NCBI GenBank assembly: GCA_027492485.1
Contig: JAPUER010000004.1
Coordinates: forward strand, 1 to 64,000
Length of the DNA stretch: 64,000 nucleotides
Direction: 5' to 3'
Source: Betaproteobacteria bacterium
GTDB lineage: Bacteria > Pseudomonadota > Gammaproteobacteria > Burkholderiales > Casimicrobiaceae
Under the pieces are notes generated by a model. The model saw only the letters and a list, made by a program, of their open reading frames with translations. It searched no databases and had not been told where the DNA came from. A program made the translations under genes and the position numbers. Positions 1 to 9,517 of the stretch are shown here, piece by piece; positions within the stretch are counted from its first letter, which is position 1, and each line of letters starts with the position of its first letter.

Positions 1-2
1 TC

Positions 3-110
3 ATGCTGATGTACGGCGTGGTGTGGGTCTCGCTGATCTGGATGTACTGGACCGAAGTCCGGCGTACCGAAGTGATGGGGCCGCGCAGCAGTTCAGCCGG
101 CATCAAGTAG
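3..110 (+). CDS. C-terminal end of a membrane transporter, probably NarK1 (partial)
   Basis: Only the last 36 codons are in the window; the gene starts to the left. The readable end has one hydrophobic stretch ending in an aromatic WMYW-type helix followed by a short basic and polar tail that stops with TAG. It lies 21 bases before the narK2 start. In many beta- and gammaproteobacteria two NarK transporters stand in tandem before narGHJI, so this is most likely the NarK1-type (MFS) partner. That identity is inferred from position and the terminal helix, not from any diagnostic motif. Confidence 0.6.
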   Translation: MLMYGVVWVSLIWMYWTEVRRTEVMGPRSSSAGIK

Positions 111-131
111 CGAATTTTTGAGGAGACTATT

Positions 132-1787
132 GTGTCAACCGCGAATCAAACCGCCACCCGTGAACCCGTCGCGACGGGTCGTGGCGACGTTGCCGACTGG
201 CGCCCCGAGGACGAAACGTTCTGGGAGTCCACCGGCAAGAAGGTTGCCTACCGCAACCTGTGGCTTTCGGTGCCCGCGCTGCTCTGCGGCTTTGCCGTAT
301 GGGGCATGTGGGGGATCATCACCGTGCAGATGCTCAACCTGGGTTTCCCCTTCACCCAGGCTGAGCTCTTCACGTTGACCGCCATCGCGGGCATCTCCGG
401 CGCGACGATGCGCATCCCTGCGTCGTTCCTGATCCGCCTCTCGGGTGGACGCAACACGATCACACTGACAACCGCCATGCTGCTGGCGCCGGCGATCGGC
501 ACCGGCATCGCGTTGCAGCACCCGGAATGGCCGCTGTGGGTGTTTCAGTTGATGGCGTTGTGGTCGGGCGTCGGCGGCGGCAATTTTGCGAGTTCGATGT
601 CCAACATCAGCACCTTCTTCCCGAAGCGGCTGCAGGGAACCGCGCTGGGTATCAACGCGGGTATCGGGAACTTCGGTGTCACGACCATGCAGATCGTGAT
701 CCCGCTGGTGATGACGATCAGCCTGTTCGGTGCGTTTGGCGGCGACGCCATGGTGCTCAAGAAGGACAGCGGCTGGATCTTCGGCAAGATTGCGGCAGGC
801 ACACCGACCTGGATCCAGAACGCCGGCTTTGCCTGGGTGCTGTCTCTGGTGCCGCTGTCCATCGCCTGCTGGTGGGGCATGAACAACCTGAAGACGGTGT
901 CGCCGAATACCGGCAACCCGCTGGTCGCGTTCGCCAAGATCACCTACCTCTACACGCTGGCGTTTGTGCCGTCGATTGCGATTCTTTACCTGTACCTGCC
1001 GAAGCCGACCGGTCTGGGGTTGCTGAATATGTGGATAGCAATCCCGCTCGACATCCTCGCGGCGCTGCTGATCATGAAGCTTGCCGCATTCGGCACCATG
1101 AAGGAGAACATCGCCAAGCAGTTTGCCATCTTCCGCGACAAACACACTTGGTCGATGACCGCGCTCTACATCGTTACCTTCGGCTCTTTCATCGGTTTCT
1201 CGATGGCGCTGCCGCTGTCCATCACCGTGATCTTCGGCATCAGCCATGTGCCGGACGCCGCCGGCGTGATGCAGCACACGCTGAAGAATCCGAACGCGCC
1301 TTCGGCCTTCACCTACGCCTGGATGGGGCCGTTCATCGGTGCCGCCGTGCGGCCGATCGGTGGCTGGATCTCGGACAAATGGGGCGGATCGATCGTCACC
1401 CAGATCATCTCGGCCATCATGGTGGTGGCCTCGGTCGCGGTGGGCTATGTCATGATGCAGGCTTATGGCTCGGCCAGGCCGGAAGAGTACTTCCCGACGT
1501 TCCTTGGCTTGTTCCTGTTGCTGTTCGCGGCCAGCGGTATCGGCAACGGCAGCACGTTCCGCACCATTGGCGTGATCTTCGACCGCCAGCAGGCCGGTCC
1601 GGTACTCGGCTGGACCTCCGCCGTGGCCGCCTACGGCGCATTCATTGCGCCGGTAGTGATCGGCGACCAGATCAAGCGTGGTACGCCGCAACTGGCCATG
1701 TACGGCTTCGCCGCTTTCTACGGCGTATGCCTGATTTTGAACTGGTGGTTCTATTTGCGTCGCGACGCTTACGTCAAGAACCCCTGA
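132..1787 (+). CDS. narK2: NarK2-type nitrate/nitrite transporter (MFS, NNP family)
   Basis: This 551-residue polytopic membrane protein moves nitrate in and/or nitrite out across the inner membrane to feed the nitrate reductase encoded next. Both nitrate-signature regions of the NNP family are visible: GGGNFASSMSNISTFFP near residue 150 and SGIGNGSTFRTIGVIF near residue 470. A polar N-terminal tail of about 40 residues precedes the first helix. The GTG start at 132 follows a GAGGAGA ribosome site at 119-125. The gene is 42 bases ahead of narG and in the same direction, so co-transcription is likely. At about 550 residues it is longer than E. coli NarK (463) because of the N-terminal tail and longer loops. 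Whether it is a symporter or an antiporter cannot be read from the sequence. Confidence 0.93.
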   Translation: MSTANQTATREPVATGRGDVADWRPEDETFWESTGKKVAYRNLWLSVPALLCGFAVWGMWGIITVQMLNLGFPFTQAELFTLTAIAGISGATMRIPASFLIRLSGGRNTITLTTAMLLAPAIGTGIALQHPEWPLWVFQLMALWSGVGGGNFASSMSNISTFFPKRLQGTALGINAGIGNFGVTTMQIVIPLVMTISLFGAFGGDAMVLKKDSGWIFGKIAAGTPTWIQNAGFAWVLSLVPLSIACWWGMNNLKTVSPNTGNPLVAFAKITYLYTLAFVPSIAILYLYLPKPTGLGLLNMWIAIPLDILAALLIMKLAAFGTMKENIAKQFAIFRDKHTWSMTALYIVTFGSFIGFSMALPLSITVIFGISHVPDAAGVMQHTLKNPNAPSAFTYAWMGPFIGAAVRPIGGWISDKWGGSIVTQIISAIMVVASVAVGYVMMQAYGSARPEEYFPTFLGLFLLLFAASGIGNGSTFRTIGVIFDRQQAGPVLGWTSAVAAYGAFIAPVVIGDQIKRGTPQLAMYGFAAFYGVCLILNWWFYLRRDAYVKNP

Positions 1788-1829
1788 TTTACCGACCACA
1801 ATCGATTCACCATTGTTGAGGGCCGCTTC

Positions 1830-4800
1830 ATGAGCCACTTTCTCGACCGTCTCACCTACTTCTCGCAGCCACGCGAATCCTTCGCGGACAACCACGGTGT
1901 CGCCACCGGTGAGGACCGCACTTGGGAAGACGCCTATCGCAACCGCTGGGCGAGCGACAAGATCGTTCGCAGCACGCACGGCGTGAACTGCACGGGTTCC
2001 TGCTCGTGGAAAATCTACGTCAAGGGCGGCATCGTCACTTGGGAAACGCAGCAGACGGACTATCCGCGGACCCGTTGGGATATGCCGAATCACGAGCCAC
2101 GTGGCTGCGCCCGCGGCGCGTCGTACTCGTGGTATCTGTACAGCGCGAACCGCGTCAAGTACCCGATGGTGCGCGGGCGCCTGCTCAAGGCGTGGCGCGA
2201 GGCGCGGCTCAAGCACGACCCGGTCGCGGCATGGACTGCCATCGTCGAAGACGAGGAGACCCGCCGCAGCTACCAGAAGGTGCGCGGCCTCGGCGGGTTC
2301 GTCCGTTCGGGTTGGGACGAGGTCAACGAGATCATCGCAGCGGCCAATGTCTACACGATCAAGAAGTACGGTCCGGACCGCGTAATCGGCTTCTCGCCGA
2401 TTCCTGCCATGTCGATGGTGAGCTACGCCGCGGGCAGCCGCTATCTGAGCCTGATCGGCGGCGTCTGCATGAGCTTTTACGACTGGTACTGCGATCTGCC
2501 GCCGTCCAGCCCGCAAATCTGGGGCGAACAGACCGACGTGCCGGAGTCGGCTGACTGGTACAACTCCACCTACATCATCGCCTGGGGCTCCAACGTGCCG
2601 CAGACGCGGACGCCCGACGCGCACTTCTTCACCGAGGTTCGCTACAAAGGCGCCAAGACCGTGGCGGTAACGCCCGACTACGCAGAAATTTCCAAACTCT
2701 GCGACCTGTGGCTGCATCCCAAGCAAGGCACCGATGCCGCCCTCGCGATGGCGATGGGGCATGTGATCCTGAAAGAGTTCTACGTCGACAAGCGCTCGGC
2801 GTACTTCGACGACTATGCCCGCCGCTACACCGACTTGCCGCTGCTGGTGCTGCTCAAGGAGCACACACTGGCCAGCGGCGAGACGGTGCTGGTGCCGGAC
2901 CGCTACGTCCGGGCATCCGACTTCAACGGCAAGCTCGGCCAGGCAAACAACTCCGAGTGGAAGACCGTCGCCTTCGACCAGGATGGCAAGGTGGTGTTGC
3001 CGAACGGCTCCATCGGCTTCCGCTGGGGGCCGGAAGGCCGGGCCGATCAGGGACAGTGGAATCTGGAGGCGAAGGAGGCGCGGCACGGCGATGATGTGAA
3101 GCTGCAGTTGTCCGTGCTCGAAGGCGACGCGCCGAGCGAGCTGACGGCGCAGGTTGGCTTCCCGTACTTCGGCGGTATCGAGACCGAGCACTTCCCGAAC
3201 CAGCCGGGCGACGATGTCTCCGTGCGCAAGGTGCCGGTGCGGCAGATCACGCTGGCCAAGGACGGCGAGAAGCGCGACGCCCTCGTCGCCACGGTGTTCG
3301 ATCTGCAGCTCGCCAACTACGGCGTCGCTCGCGGTATCGCGGGCGAACAGGTCGCGCAAAGCTACGACGACAATGCGCCGTACACGCCGGCATGGCAGGA
3401 AGCGATCACCGGCGTGCCCCGAGCGCAGGTGATCACGGTGGCACGACAGTTCGCCGACAACGCGGACAAGACGCACGGCAAGTCGATGGTGATCATCGGC
3501 GCTGCCATGAATCACTGGTATCACTGCGACATGAACTATCGCGGCATCATCAACATGCTGATGATGTGCGGTTGCATCGGTCAAAGCGGTGGTGGCTGGG
3601 CGCACTATGTCGGTCAGGAAAAACTGCGGCCGCAGACGGGCTGGACGGCGCTCGCTTTTGCGCTCGACTGGATTCGTCCGCCGCGGCAGCAGAACAGCAC
3701 CAGCTTCTTCTATGCCCACACCGATCAGTGGCGTTACGAAAAGCTTGGCATGGAAGAGGTACTATCACCGCTCGCCGAGAAGTCGAAATTCGGCGGCAGC
3801 ATGATCGACTACAACGTGCGTGCCGAGCGCATGGGCTGGTTGCCCAGCGCGCCGCAGTTGCAGACTAATCCCATGCAGGTCGTTCGCGATGCCGCCGCTG
3901 CGGGCGCCGACCCGAAGGTGTGGGCAACGCAGGCGCTGAAAGAAGGGCGGCTCAAGATGAGCTGCGAGGATCCGGATGCACCGCAGAACTGGCCGCGCAA
4001 CATGTTCGTCTGGCGCTCGAACCTGCTGGGCTCCAGCGGCAAGGGGCATGAGTACTTCCTCAAGCACCTGCTTGGCACCAGCAACGGCGTGCAGGGCAAG
4101 GATCTGGGCCGCGACGACGCCAAACCGGAAGAGGTGGTTTGGCACGACAAGGCGCCCGAAGGCAAACTCGATCTGCTGGTCACGCTCGACTTCCGCATGA
4201 GCACCACCTGTCTGTATTCGGACATCGTGCTGCCGACCGCATCTTGGTATGAGAAGAACGATCTCAATACCTCGGACATGCATCCGTTCATTCACCCGCT
4301 TTCGACGGCAGTGGATCCGGTATGGCAGTCCCGCAGCGACTGGGAGATCTACAAGGGCTTTGCCAAAAAATTCAGCGAAGTCTGTGTTGGCCATCTCGGT
4401 GTCGAAAAGGAACTGGTGCTCACGCCGCTGATGCACGACAGCCCCGCGGAGTTGGCGCAGCCATTCGATGTGCAGGAATGGAAGAAAGGCGAGTGCGACC
4501 TGATCCCCGGCAAGACTGCACCTCAGATGGCGGTGGTCGAACGCGACTATCCGAACGTCTACAAGCGCTTCACGGCGTTGGGGCCACTGATGAACAAGGT
4601 GGGCAACGGCGGCAAGGGCATTGCCTGGAACACGCAGGACGAGGTTAAACAGCTCGCCGAACTCAACGGCGAAGTGACTGCCGAGGGCGCGACCTGTGGC
4701 ATGCCGAAGATTGACAGCGATATCGATGCCTGCGAAGTGATCCTGCAACTGGCGCCGGAGACCAACGGTCACGTCGCGGTGAAGGCGTGGGAGGCGCTTG

Positions 4801-5618
4801 GCAAGCAGACCGGGCTGGATCACACCCATCTTGCGTTGCATCGTGAGGATGAAAAGATCCGCTTCCGCGATATCCAGGCGCAACCGCGAAAAATCATCAG
4901 CTCGCCGACCTGGTCTGGGCTGGAGAGCGAGAAAGTCAGCTACAACGCCGGCTACACCAACGTGCACGAACTGATCCCATGGCGCACCCTGACGGGTCGC
5001 CAGCAGTTCTACCAGGATCATCCGTGGATGCGTGCGTTCGGCGAAGGCTTCACCAGCTACCGGCCTCCCGTTGATCTGAAGACGACCGCCGGGATTCACA
5101 ACATCAAGCCGAACGGCAACGCCGAAATCCTGCTCAACTTCATCACGCCGCACCAGAAATGGGGCATTCACAGCACCTATAGCGATAACCTGCACATGCT
5201 GACGCTCAACCGCGGCGGCCCGGTGATCTGGCTGTCGGAGGACGACGCGAAGAAAGCCGGCATCGTTGATAACGACTGGGTCGAGCTGTTCAACGTGAAT
5301 GGTGCGATTGCCGCGCGGGCGGTGGTGAGCCAGCGCGTAAATCCCGGCATGACGCTGATGTACCACGCGCAGGAAAAGATTGTGAACACGCCCGGATCCG
5401 AGATCACCGGTATCCGCGGCGGAATTCACAACTCGGTCACGCGCATCGTGCTGAAGCCGACCCATATGATCGGTGGCTACGCCCAGCTTTCCTATGGTTT
5501 CAACTACTACGGCACGATCGGCACCAATCGCGATGAATTCGTGGTGGTGCGCAAGATGAACAAGGTGGACTGGCTGGACACGCCGGAAGATGCCACTCAG
5601 TCAACGCAACACGCCTGA
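1830..5618 (+). CDS. narG: Respiratory nitrate reductase alpha subunit
   Basis: This is the catalytic subunit of the membrane-bound cytoplasm-facing nitrate reductase. It reduces nitrate to nitrite at a bis-MGD molybdenum centre. The FS0 iron-sulfur ligands are His50, Cys54, Cys58 and Cys93, the unusual His/Cys3 set of NarG, and Asp222 in the YDWYCDLPP stretch matches the known molybdenum ligand of E. coli NarG. Its length of 1262 residues is normal for the family (E. coli 1246), and conserved blocks such as EQTDVPESADWYNS and AWGSNVPQTRTPDAHF are intact. As expected for NarG there is no Tat signal. The ATG at 1830 has a GAGGG site upstream. narH follows after 13 bases. Confidence 0.98.
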   Translation: MSHFLDRLTYFSQPRESFADNHGVATGEDRTWEDAYRNRWASDKIVRSTHGVNCTGSCSWKIYVKGGIVTWETQQTDYPRTRWDMPNHEPRGCARGASYSWYLYSANRVKYPMVRGRLLKAWREARLKHDPVAAWTAIVEDEETRRSYQKVRGLGGFVRSGWDEVNEIIAAANVYTIKKYGPDRVIGFSPIPAMSMVSYAAGSRYLSLIGGVCMSFYDWYCDLPPSSPQIWGEQTDVPESADWYNSTYIIAWGSNVPQTRTPDAHFFTEVRYKGAKTVAVTPDYAEISKLCDLWLHPKQGTDAALAMAMGHVILKEFYVDKRSAYFDDYARRYTDLPLLVLLKEHTLASGETVLVPDRYVRASDFNGKLGQANNSEWKTVAFDQDGKVVLPNGSIGFRWGPEGRADQGQWNLEAKEARHGDDVKLQLSVLEGDAPSELTAQVGFPYFGGIETEHFPNQPGDDVSVRKVPVRQITLAKDGEKRDALVATVFDLQLANYGVARGIAGEQVAQSYDDNAPYTPAWQEAITGVPRAQVITVARQFADNADKTHGKSMVIIGAAMNHWYHCDMNYRGIINMLMMCGCIGQSGGGWAHYVGQEKLRPQTGWTALAFALDWIRPPRQQNSTSFFYAHTDQWRYEKLGMEEVLSPLAEKSKFGGSMIDYNVRAERMGWLPSAPQLQTNPMQVVRDAAAAGADPKVWATQALKEGRLKMSCEDPDAPQNWPRNMFVWRSNLLGSSGKGHEYFLKHLLGTSNGVQGKDLGRDDAKPEEVVWHDKAPEGKLDLLVTLDFRMSTTCLYSDIVLPTASWYEKNDLNTSDMHPFIHPLSTAVDPVWQSRSDWEIYKGFAKKFSEVCVGHLGVEKELVLTPLMHDSPAELAQPFDVQEWKKGECDLIPGKTAPQMAVVERDYPNVYKRFTALGPLMNKVGNGGKGIAWNTQDEVKQLAELNGEVTAEGATCGMPKIDSDIDACEVILQLAPETNGHVAVKAWEALGKQTGLDHTHLALHREDEKIRFRDIQAQPRKIISSPTWSGLESEKVSYNAGYTNVHELIPWRTLTGRQQFYQDHPWMRAFGEGFTSYRPPVDLKTTAGIHNIKPNGNAEILLNFITPHQKWGIHSTYSDNLHMLTLNRGGPVIWLSEDDAKKAGIVDNDWVELFNVNGAIAARAVVSQRVNPGMTLMYHAQEKIVNTPGSEITGIRGGIHNSVTRIVLKPTHMIGGYAQLSYGFNYYGTIGTNRDEFVVVRKMNKVDWLDTPEDATQSTQHA

Positions 5619-5631
5619 GGAGCAATAAGCC

Positions 5632-7155
5632 ATGAAAATTCGTGCACAAATCGGCATGGTGCTGAACCTCGACAAATGCATCGGTTGCCACACCTGCTCG
5701 GTCACCTGCAAAAACGTCTGGACCAGTCGTCCTGGTGTCGAGTACGCCTGGTTCAACAACGTCGAAACCAAACCCGGTATCGGCTACCCGAAAGAGTGGG
5801 AGAACCAGGACAAGTGGAATGGCGGCTGGGTACGCAAGAGCGATGGCTCCATCGAACCCCGTCAGGGCGGCAAGTGGAAGCTCCTGATGCGCATCTTTGC
5901 CAATCCGAACCTGCCGCAGATTGACGACTACTACGAGCCATTCACCTTCGACTACGAGCATTTGCACAATGCGCCGGAAATGAAGGCGGCACCAACGGCG
6001 CGTCCGCGCAGCCTGATTACCGGCAAGCGGATGGAGAAAATCGAATGGGGTCCGAACTGGGAAGAAATTCTCGGTGGCGAATTCTCGAAGCGCAGCGCCG
6101 ACAAGAACTTCGACGAGGTGCAGAAGGACATCTACGGGCAATTCGAAAACACCTTCATGATGTATCTGCCGCGTTTGTGCGAGCACTGTCTCAACCCGGC
6201 CTGTGTGGCGAGTTGCCCGTCGGGCTCGATCTACAAACGGGAAGAAGACGGCATCGTGCTGATCGATCAGGACAAATGCCGCGGCTGGCGGATGTGTGTG
6301 TCCGGTTGCCCCTACAAGAAGATTTACTACAACTGGCAGACCGGCAAGGCCGAAAAGTGCATCTTCTGCTATCCGCGCATCGAGGCGGGCCAGCCCACTG
6401 TGTGTTCGGAAACCTGTGTTGGCCGCATCCGCTATCTCGGTGTACTGCTGTACGACGCAGACCGCATCGAGCAGGCGGCCTCGACCGAACACGACCGCGA
6501 CCTGTACCAGGCGCAGCTCGACATCTTCCTCGACCCGAGTGATCCGAAAGTGATCGCGCAGGCGCGTGCTGACGGCATTCCCGACGCGTGGCTGGAAGCC
6601 GCACGCAGAAGCCCGGTCTACAAGATGGCGGTCGACTGGAAGGTGGCGCTGCCGCTGCATCCGGAATACCGCACCTTGCCGATGGTCTGGTACGTGCCGC
6701 CGCTATCGCCGATCACGGCTGCCGCCAACGCGGGCCAGGTCGGCACCAATGGCGAGATTCCCGACGTGAATCAGTTGCGCATTCCCGTGAAGTACCTCGC
6801 CAATCTGCTTACCGCCGGCGACACGCAACCCGTGGTGCGCGCACTGGAGCGAATGCTGGCAATGCGCGCGTATCAGCGCGGCAAGCACGTCGATGGCACG
6901 TCGAACAAGGCCGCGCTCGACCAGGTCAACCTTACGACGGCCCAGGTGGAGGAGATGTACCACGTGATGGCGATCGCCAACTACGAGGACCGTTTTGTGA
7001 TTCCGACCACGCATCGCGAGTACGCGGAGAACGCCTTCGACGTGCGCGGTGGCTGCGGTTTCTCGTTCGGCAACGGCTGCTCGGACGGTGCCAGCGACGC
7101 CAGCCTGTTCGGTGGCAGCAAGCGCCGCACCATTCCGATCAAGGTGGAGGCCTAG
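5632..7155 (+). CDS. narH: Respiratory nitrate reductase beta subunit
   Basis: This 507-residue electron-transfer subunit carries four iron-sulfur clusters that link the NarI hemes to NarG. The first cysteine group is Cys16, 19, 22 and 26 (CIGCHTCSVTC). The second starts at Cys183 (CEHCLNPACVASC). The third starts at Cys216 in CRGWRMC, where Trp219 replaces a cysteine and gives the [3Fe-4S] cluster typical of NarH. The fourth starts at Cys243 (CIFC). An AGGAG ribosome site precedes the ATG. The gene lies between narG and narJ with gaps of 13 and 3 bases, a standard narGHJI operon. Nothing is missing. Confidence 0.98.
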   Translation: MKIRAQIGMVLNLDKCIGCHTCSVTCKNVWTSRPGVEYAWFNNVETKPGIGYPKEWENQDKWNGGWVRKSDGSIEPRQGGKWKLLMRIFANPNLPQIDDYYEPFTFDYEHLHNAPEMKAAPTARPRSLITGKRMEKIEWGPNWEEILGGEFSKRSADKNFDEVQKDIYGQFENTFMMYLPRLCEHCLNPACVASCPSGSIYKREEDGIVLIDQDKCRGWRMCVSGCPYKKIYYNWQTGKAEKCIFCYPRIEAGQPTVCSETCVGRIRYLGVLLYDADRIEQAASTEHDRDLYQAQLDIFLDPSDPKVIAQARADGIPDAWLEAARRSPVYKMAVDWKVALPLHPEYRTLPMVWYVPPLSPITAAANAGQVGTNGEIPDVNQLRIPVKYLANLLTAGDTQPVVRALERMLAMRAYQRGKHVDGTSNKAALDQVNLTTAQVEEMYHVMAIANYEDRFVIPTTHREYAENAFDVRGGCGFSFGNGCSDGASDASLFGGSKRRTIPIKVEA

Positions 7156-7158
7156 GCG

Positions 7159-7854
7159 ATGGCTGCGATGTCCAATTCAAGAAGCCTGCGGGTGCTTTCG
7201 CGCCTGCTGGCTTATCCCACACCAGAGCTGCGCCAACGCTTGCCGGAGTTGCGTCGCGCGTTGATCGATGAACACGCGGTTCGTGGTCATCGGCTCGACG
7301 AACTGACCACCTTCGTCGACGCACTCCTGCGCCAGCCGGCGCTCGAAGCAGAAGCGGCTTATGTGGAGCTGTTCGATCGCGGGCGGGCGACGTCGCTGCA
7401 TCTGTTCGAACACGTGCATGGCGACTCGCGCGACCGCGGGCCGGCGATGATCGATCTGGCGCGTACTTACGAGCAGAAGGGCTTGTATCTGGCGCCAGGC
7501 GAGATGCCGGACTACCTTCCGACGGTGCTTGAATTTGCCTCGACGCAACCGCCCGAGGTTGCACGTGAATTCCTGGCCGAAATGACACATATCCTGCAAG
7601 CGATTTTCAGCGCGCTTGCCAAACGGCGAAGTGCTTATGCGACGGTTCTTGGCGCGCTGATCGAATTGTCCGGTGCCCGTGCCGAACGAGTGGACGTGGC
7701 AGCGGACCCGTCGCTTGACGAAGCCTGGGAAGAACCGCTCGCCTTCGGTGGCTGCAGTACCAATGGCCAGGCGCGTCCAGATGCGCCGCAGCCCGTGCAG
7801 TTCGTCCGCAATCACAATCAATCGTCAACGCGTTCTTCGGGAGCATCCGCATGA
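7159..7854 (+). CDS. narJ: Nitrate reductase molybdenum cofactor assembly chaperone
   Basis: NarJ binds the apo-NarG N-terminus in the cytoplasm and holds it until the molybdenum cofactor and FS0 are inserted, and it is not part of the final enzyme. The 231-residue product has the TorD/DmsD-type all-helical pattern, with the family-typical stretches LLAYPTPELRQRL near residue 16, ELFDRGRATSLHLFEHVHGD near residues 71-90 and PDYLPTVLEF near residue 117. GGAGG at 7146-7150 gives an 8-base spacing to the ATG. Its stop codon overlaps the narI start (ATGA), so the two are probably translationally coupled. Confidence 0.96.
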   Translation: MAAMSNSRSLRVLSRLLAYPTPELRQRLPELRRALIDEHAVRGHRLDELTTFVDALLRQPALEAEAAYVELFDRGRATSLHLFEHVHGDSRDRGPAMIDLARTYEQKGLYLAPGEMPDYLPTVLEFASTQPPEVAREFLAEMTHILQAIFSALAKRRSAYATVLGALIELSGARAERVDVAADPSLDEAWEEPLAFGGCSTNGQARPDAPQPVQFVRNHNQSSTRSSGASA

Positions 7855-8579
7855 ACTACCTCGACACCCTGCTCTTTGGTTACTACCCCTACATCTGCCT
7901 GACGGTGTTCTTCGTTGGCAGCCTGATCCGGTTTGACCGTGACCAGTACTCATGGAAGAGCGATTCGTCGCAACTGTTGCGCGCGGGGCAGCTCCGGCTC
8001 GGCAATAACCTGTTCCATGCCGGCGTGCTGTTTCTGTTCTTCGGACACTTCTTCGGCATGCTGACGCCACATGCGTTGTACGAACACTTTATCGGCGCGG
8101 GCGCCAAGCAGTTGATGGCCATGGTCAGCGGCGGCGTCGCCGGCGTGCTGGCATTCGTCGGGTTGTCGATCCTGCTGCATCGCCGACTGACCGACGATCG
8201 CATCCGTGCTACGTCGAAACCCAGCGATATCCTGATTGCCGTGCTGCTCTGGATTCAGCTTGCGCTCGGACTGGCAACCATTCCATTTTCCGCGCAGCAT
8301 ATGGATGGCAGCATGATGATGAAACTTGCCGAGTGGGGGCAACGAATCGTCACCTTCCGCAGTGGGGCGGCCGAGTTGCTGGCTGACGCGGGCTGGGTTT
8401 TCCGCCTGCACATGTTCCTCGGCATGACAATCTTCCTGGTCTTCCCGTTTACGCGTCTGGTTCACGTCTGGAGCGGGTTCGCCTCGATTGGATACGTGTT
8501 GCGCCCTTATCAACTGGTTCGCAGCCGCCGTATTGGCATCGGCGAAAAGTCTTCCGCGTCGGCGCGCGGTAACGATTGA
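7851..8579 (+). CDS. narI: Respiratory nitrate reductase gamma subunit (cytochrome b)
   Basis: This 242-residue membrane anchor oxidises quinol on the periplasmic side and passes electrons through two b hemes to NarH. Five hydrophobic helices can be followed. The histidines expected to hold the hemes are in NLFHAGVLFLFFGHFF (about residues 53-68) and in HMFLGMTIFLVFPFTRLVHVW (about residues 187-207). The length is close to E. coli NarI (225). The ATG overlaps the narJ stop. The parvulin gene follows at once. Confidence 0.97.
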   Translation: MNYLDTLLFGYYPYICLTVFFVGSLIRFDRDQYSWKSDSSQLLRAGQLRLGNNLFHAGVLFLFFGHFFGMLTPHALYEHFIGAGAKQLMAMVSGGVAGVLAFVGLSILLHRRLTDDRIRATSKPSDILIAVLLWIQLALGLATIPFSAQHMDGSMMMKLAEWGQRIVTFRSGAAELLADAGWVFRLHMFLGMTIFLVFPFTRLVHVWSGFASIGYVLRPYQLVRSRRIGIGEKSSASARGND

Positions 8580-8611
8580 AGACGGTACAAGCACCGGATG
8601 GAGAGATGACT

Positions 8612-9502
8612 ATGCAACACGGATGTGGCTCTGGTTCCGCTGCCTGTAGCTGTTCCGGGGGCGCAATGCCCGCCCGGGCTTCTCACGCCGCGGGTGCCGA
8701 CGAAGCCGGTGTGGAGCGCGGCGACGCGGCAGGTGACCGCGCTGTGGCCCGCGTGAATGGAATCGCCTTGCATGCGAGTGATGATTGGCCGGACGACGCC
8801 AGCCTGCGACAACGGGCGTACGGCGAATTGTTGCGCCAGGAGGCGATCCGGCAAGAGTTGCTCGACGAGCGCGATATTGCCGGTGACGCCGGCGCACAAT
8901 CGGAAGCGGCAACGACTGCGATAGAAACATTGCTGGAGCAGAAACTGGTTGTGCCACAACCTGATGATGTGACTTGCCAGCGTTACTTTGAGCAGAACGG
9001 CAATCGTTTCCGTGCCGGCGAGCGAGTCGAACTCCGACACATCCTGTTTGCGGTGACGCCGGGTGTCGATGTTGTCCAGTTGCGCCGGCGGGCCGAAGCG
9101 GCGTTGCTTGACGCGCGATGCCGCGCCGATGACGGCGAAGACCGATTCCCGGTGCTCGCCCGTGAACTCAGCAACTGTCCAACCGGTGCCGAGGGGGGTT
9201 ACCTCGGCTGGCTGCAGTCGCAGGACTGCGCTCCGGAGTTCGCCCGCGAAGTGTTTGAACAGACAGAGATTGGTGTTCTACCGCGTCTCGTGCACAGTCG
9301 GTTCGGTCTTCACGTCGTACAGATTCTTGCCCGACAACCCGGTACGCGACTTTCGTTCGAAACTGCGCGCGGCGCAGTGATGCAACTCCTGCAACAGCAA
9401 AGTTATGTGACCGCGGTCCGGCAATATCTTCAGTTACTGGCGGCGAGCGCTGACGTCCAGGGTATCGATCTTGCGGCGGCCGATTCGCCGCTGGTTCAAT
9501 AG
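8612..9502 (+). CDS. Parvulin-type peptidyl-prolyl isomerase of the nar operon
   Basis: A PpiC/NifM-type prolyl isomerase of 296 residues. The rotamase core runs from about residue 138 to 235, with ELRHILFAV opening it and GGYLGWL and HSRFGLHVVQI further on, as in SurA and PrsA. The start is taken at ATG 8612 because GGAGAG at 8600-8605 is spaced 6 bases from it; ATG 8606 and an overlapping TTG at 8576 are also in frame. There is no clear signal peptide. Instead the first 14 residues are rich in Cys (5, 12, 14), Gly and Ser with a His, which suggests a metal-binding tail. Genes of this type often follow narI in betaproteobacteria, which points to folding or maturation of nitrate reductase. 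That role is inferred from context. Confidence 0.88.
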   Translation: MQHGCGSGSAACSCSGGAMPARASHAAGADEAGVERGDAAGDRAVARVNGIALHASDDWPDDASLRQRAYGELLRQEAIRQELLDERDIAGDAGAQSEAATTAIETLLEQKLVVPQPDDVTCQRYFEQNGNRFRAGERVELRHILFAVTPGVDVVQLRRRAEAALLDARCRADDGEDRFPVLARELSNCPTGAEGGYLGWLQSQDCAPEFAREVFEQTEIGVLPRLVHSRFGLHVVQILARQPGTRLSFETARGAVMQLLQQQSYVTAVRQYLQLLAASADVQGIDLAAADSPLVQ

Positions 9503-9517
9503 CCGGCCAGGGTTGCG

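Noticed and set aside
135-5465. Very long open frames on the minus strand opposite the narK2, narG and narH region (up to 1194 codons).
   Set aside because: They mirror the codon pattern of intact, well-known genes on the plus strand, are Arg/His/Asp-rich and have no family motifs. They are shadows caused by high GC content.
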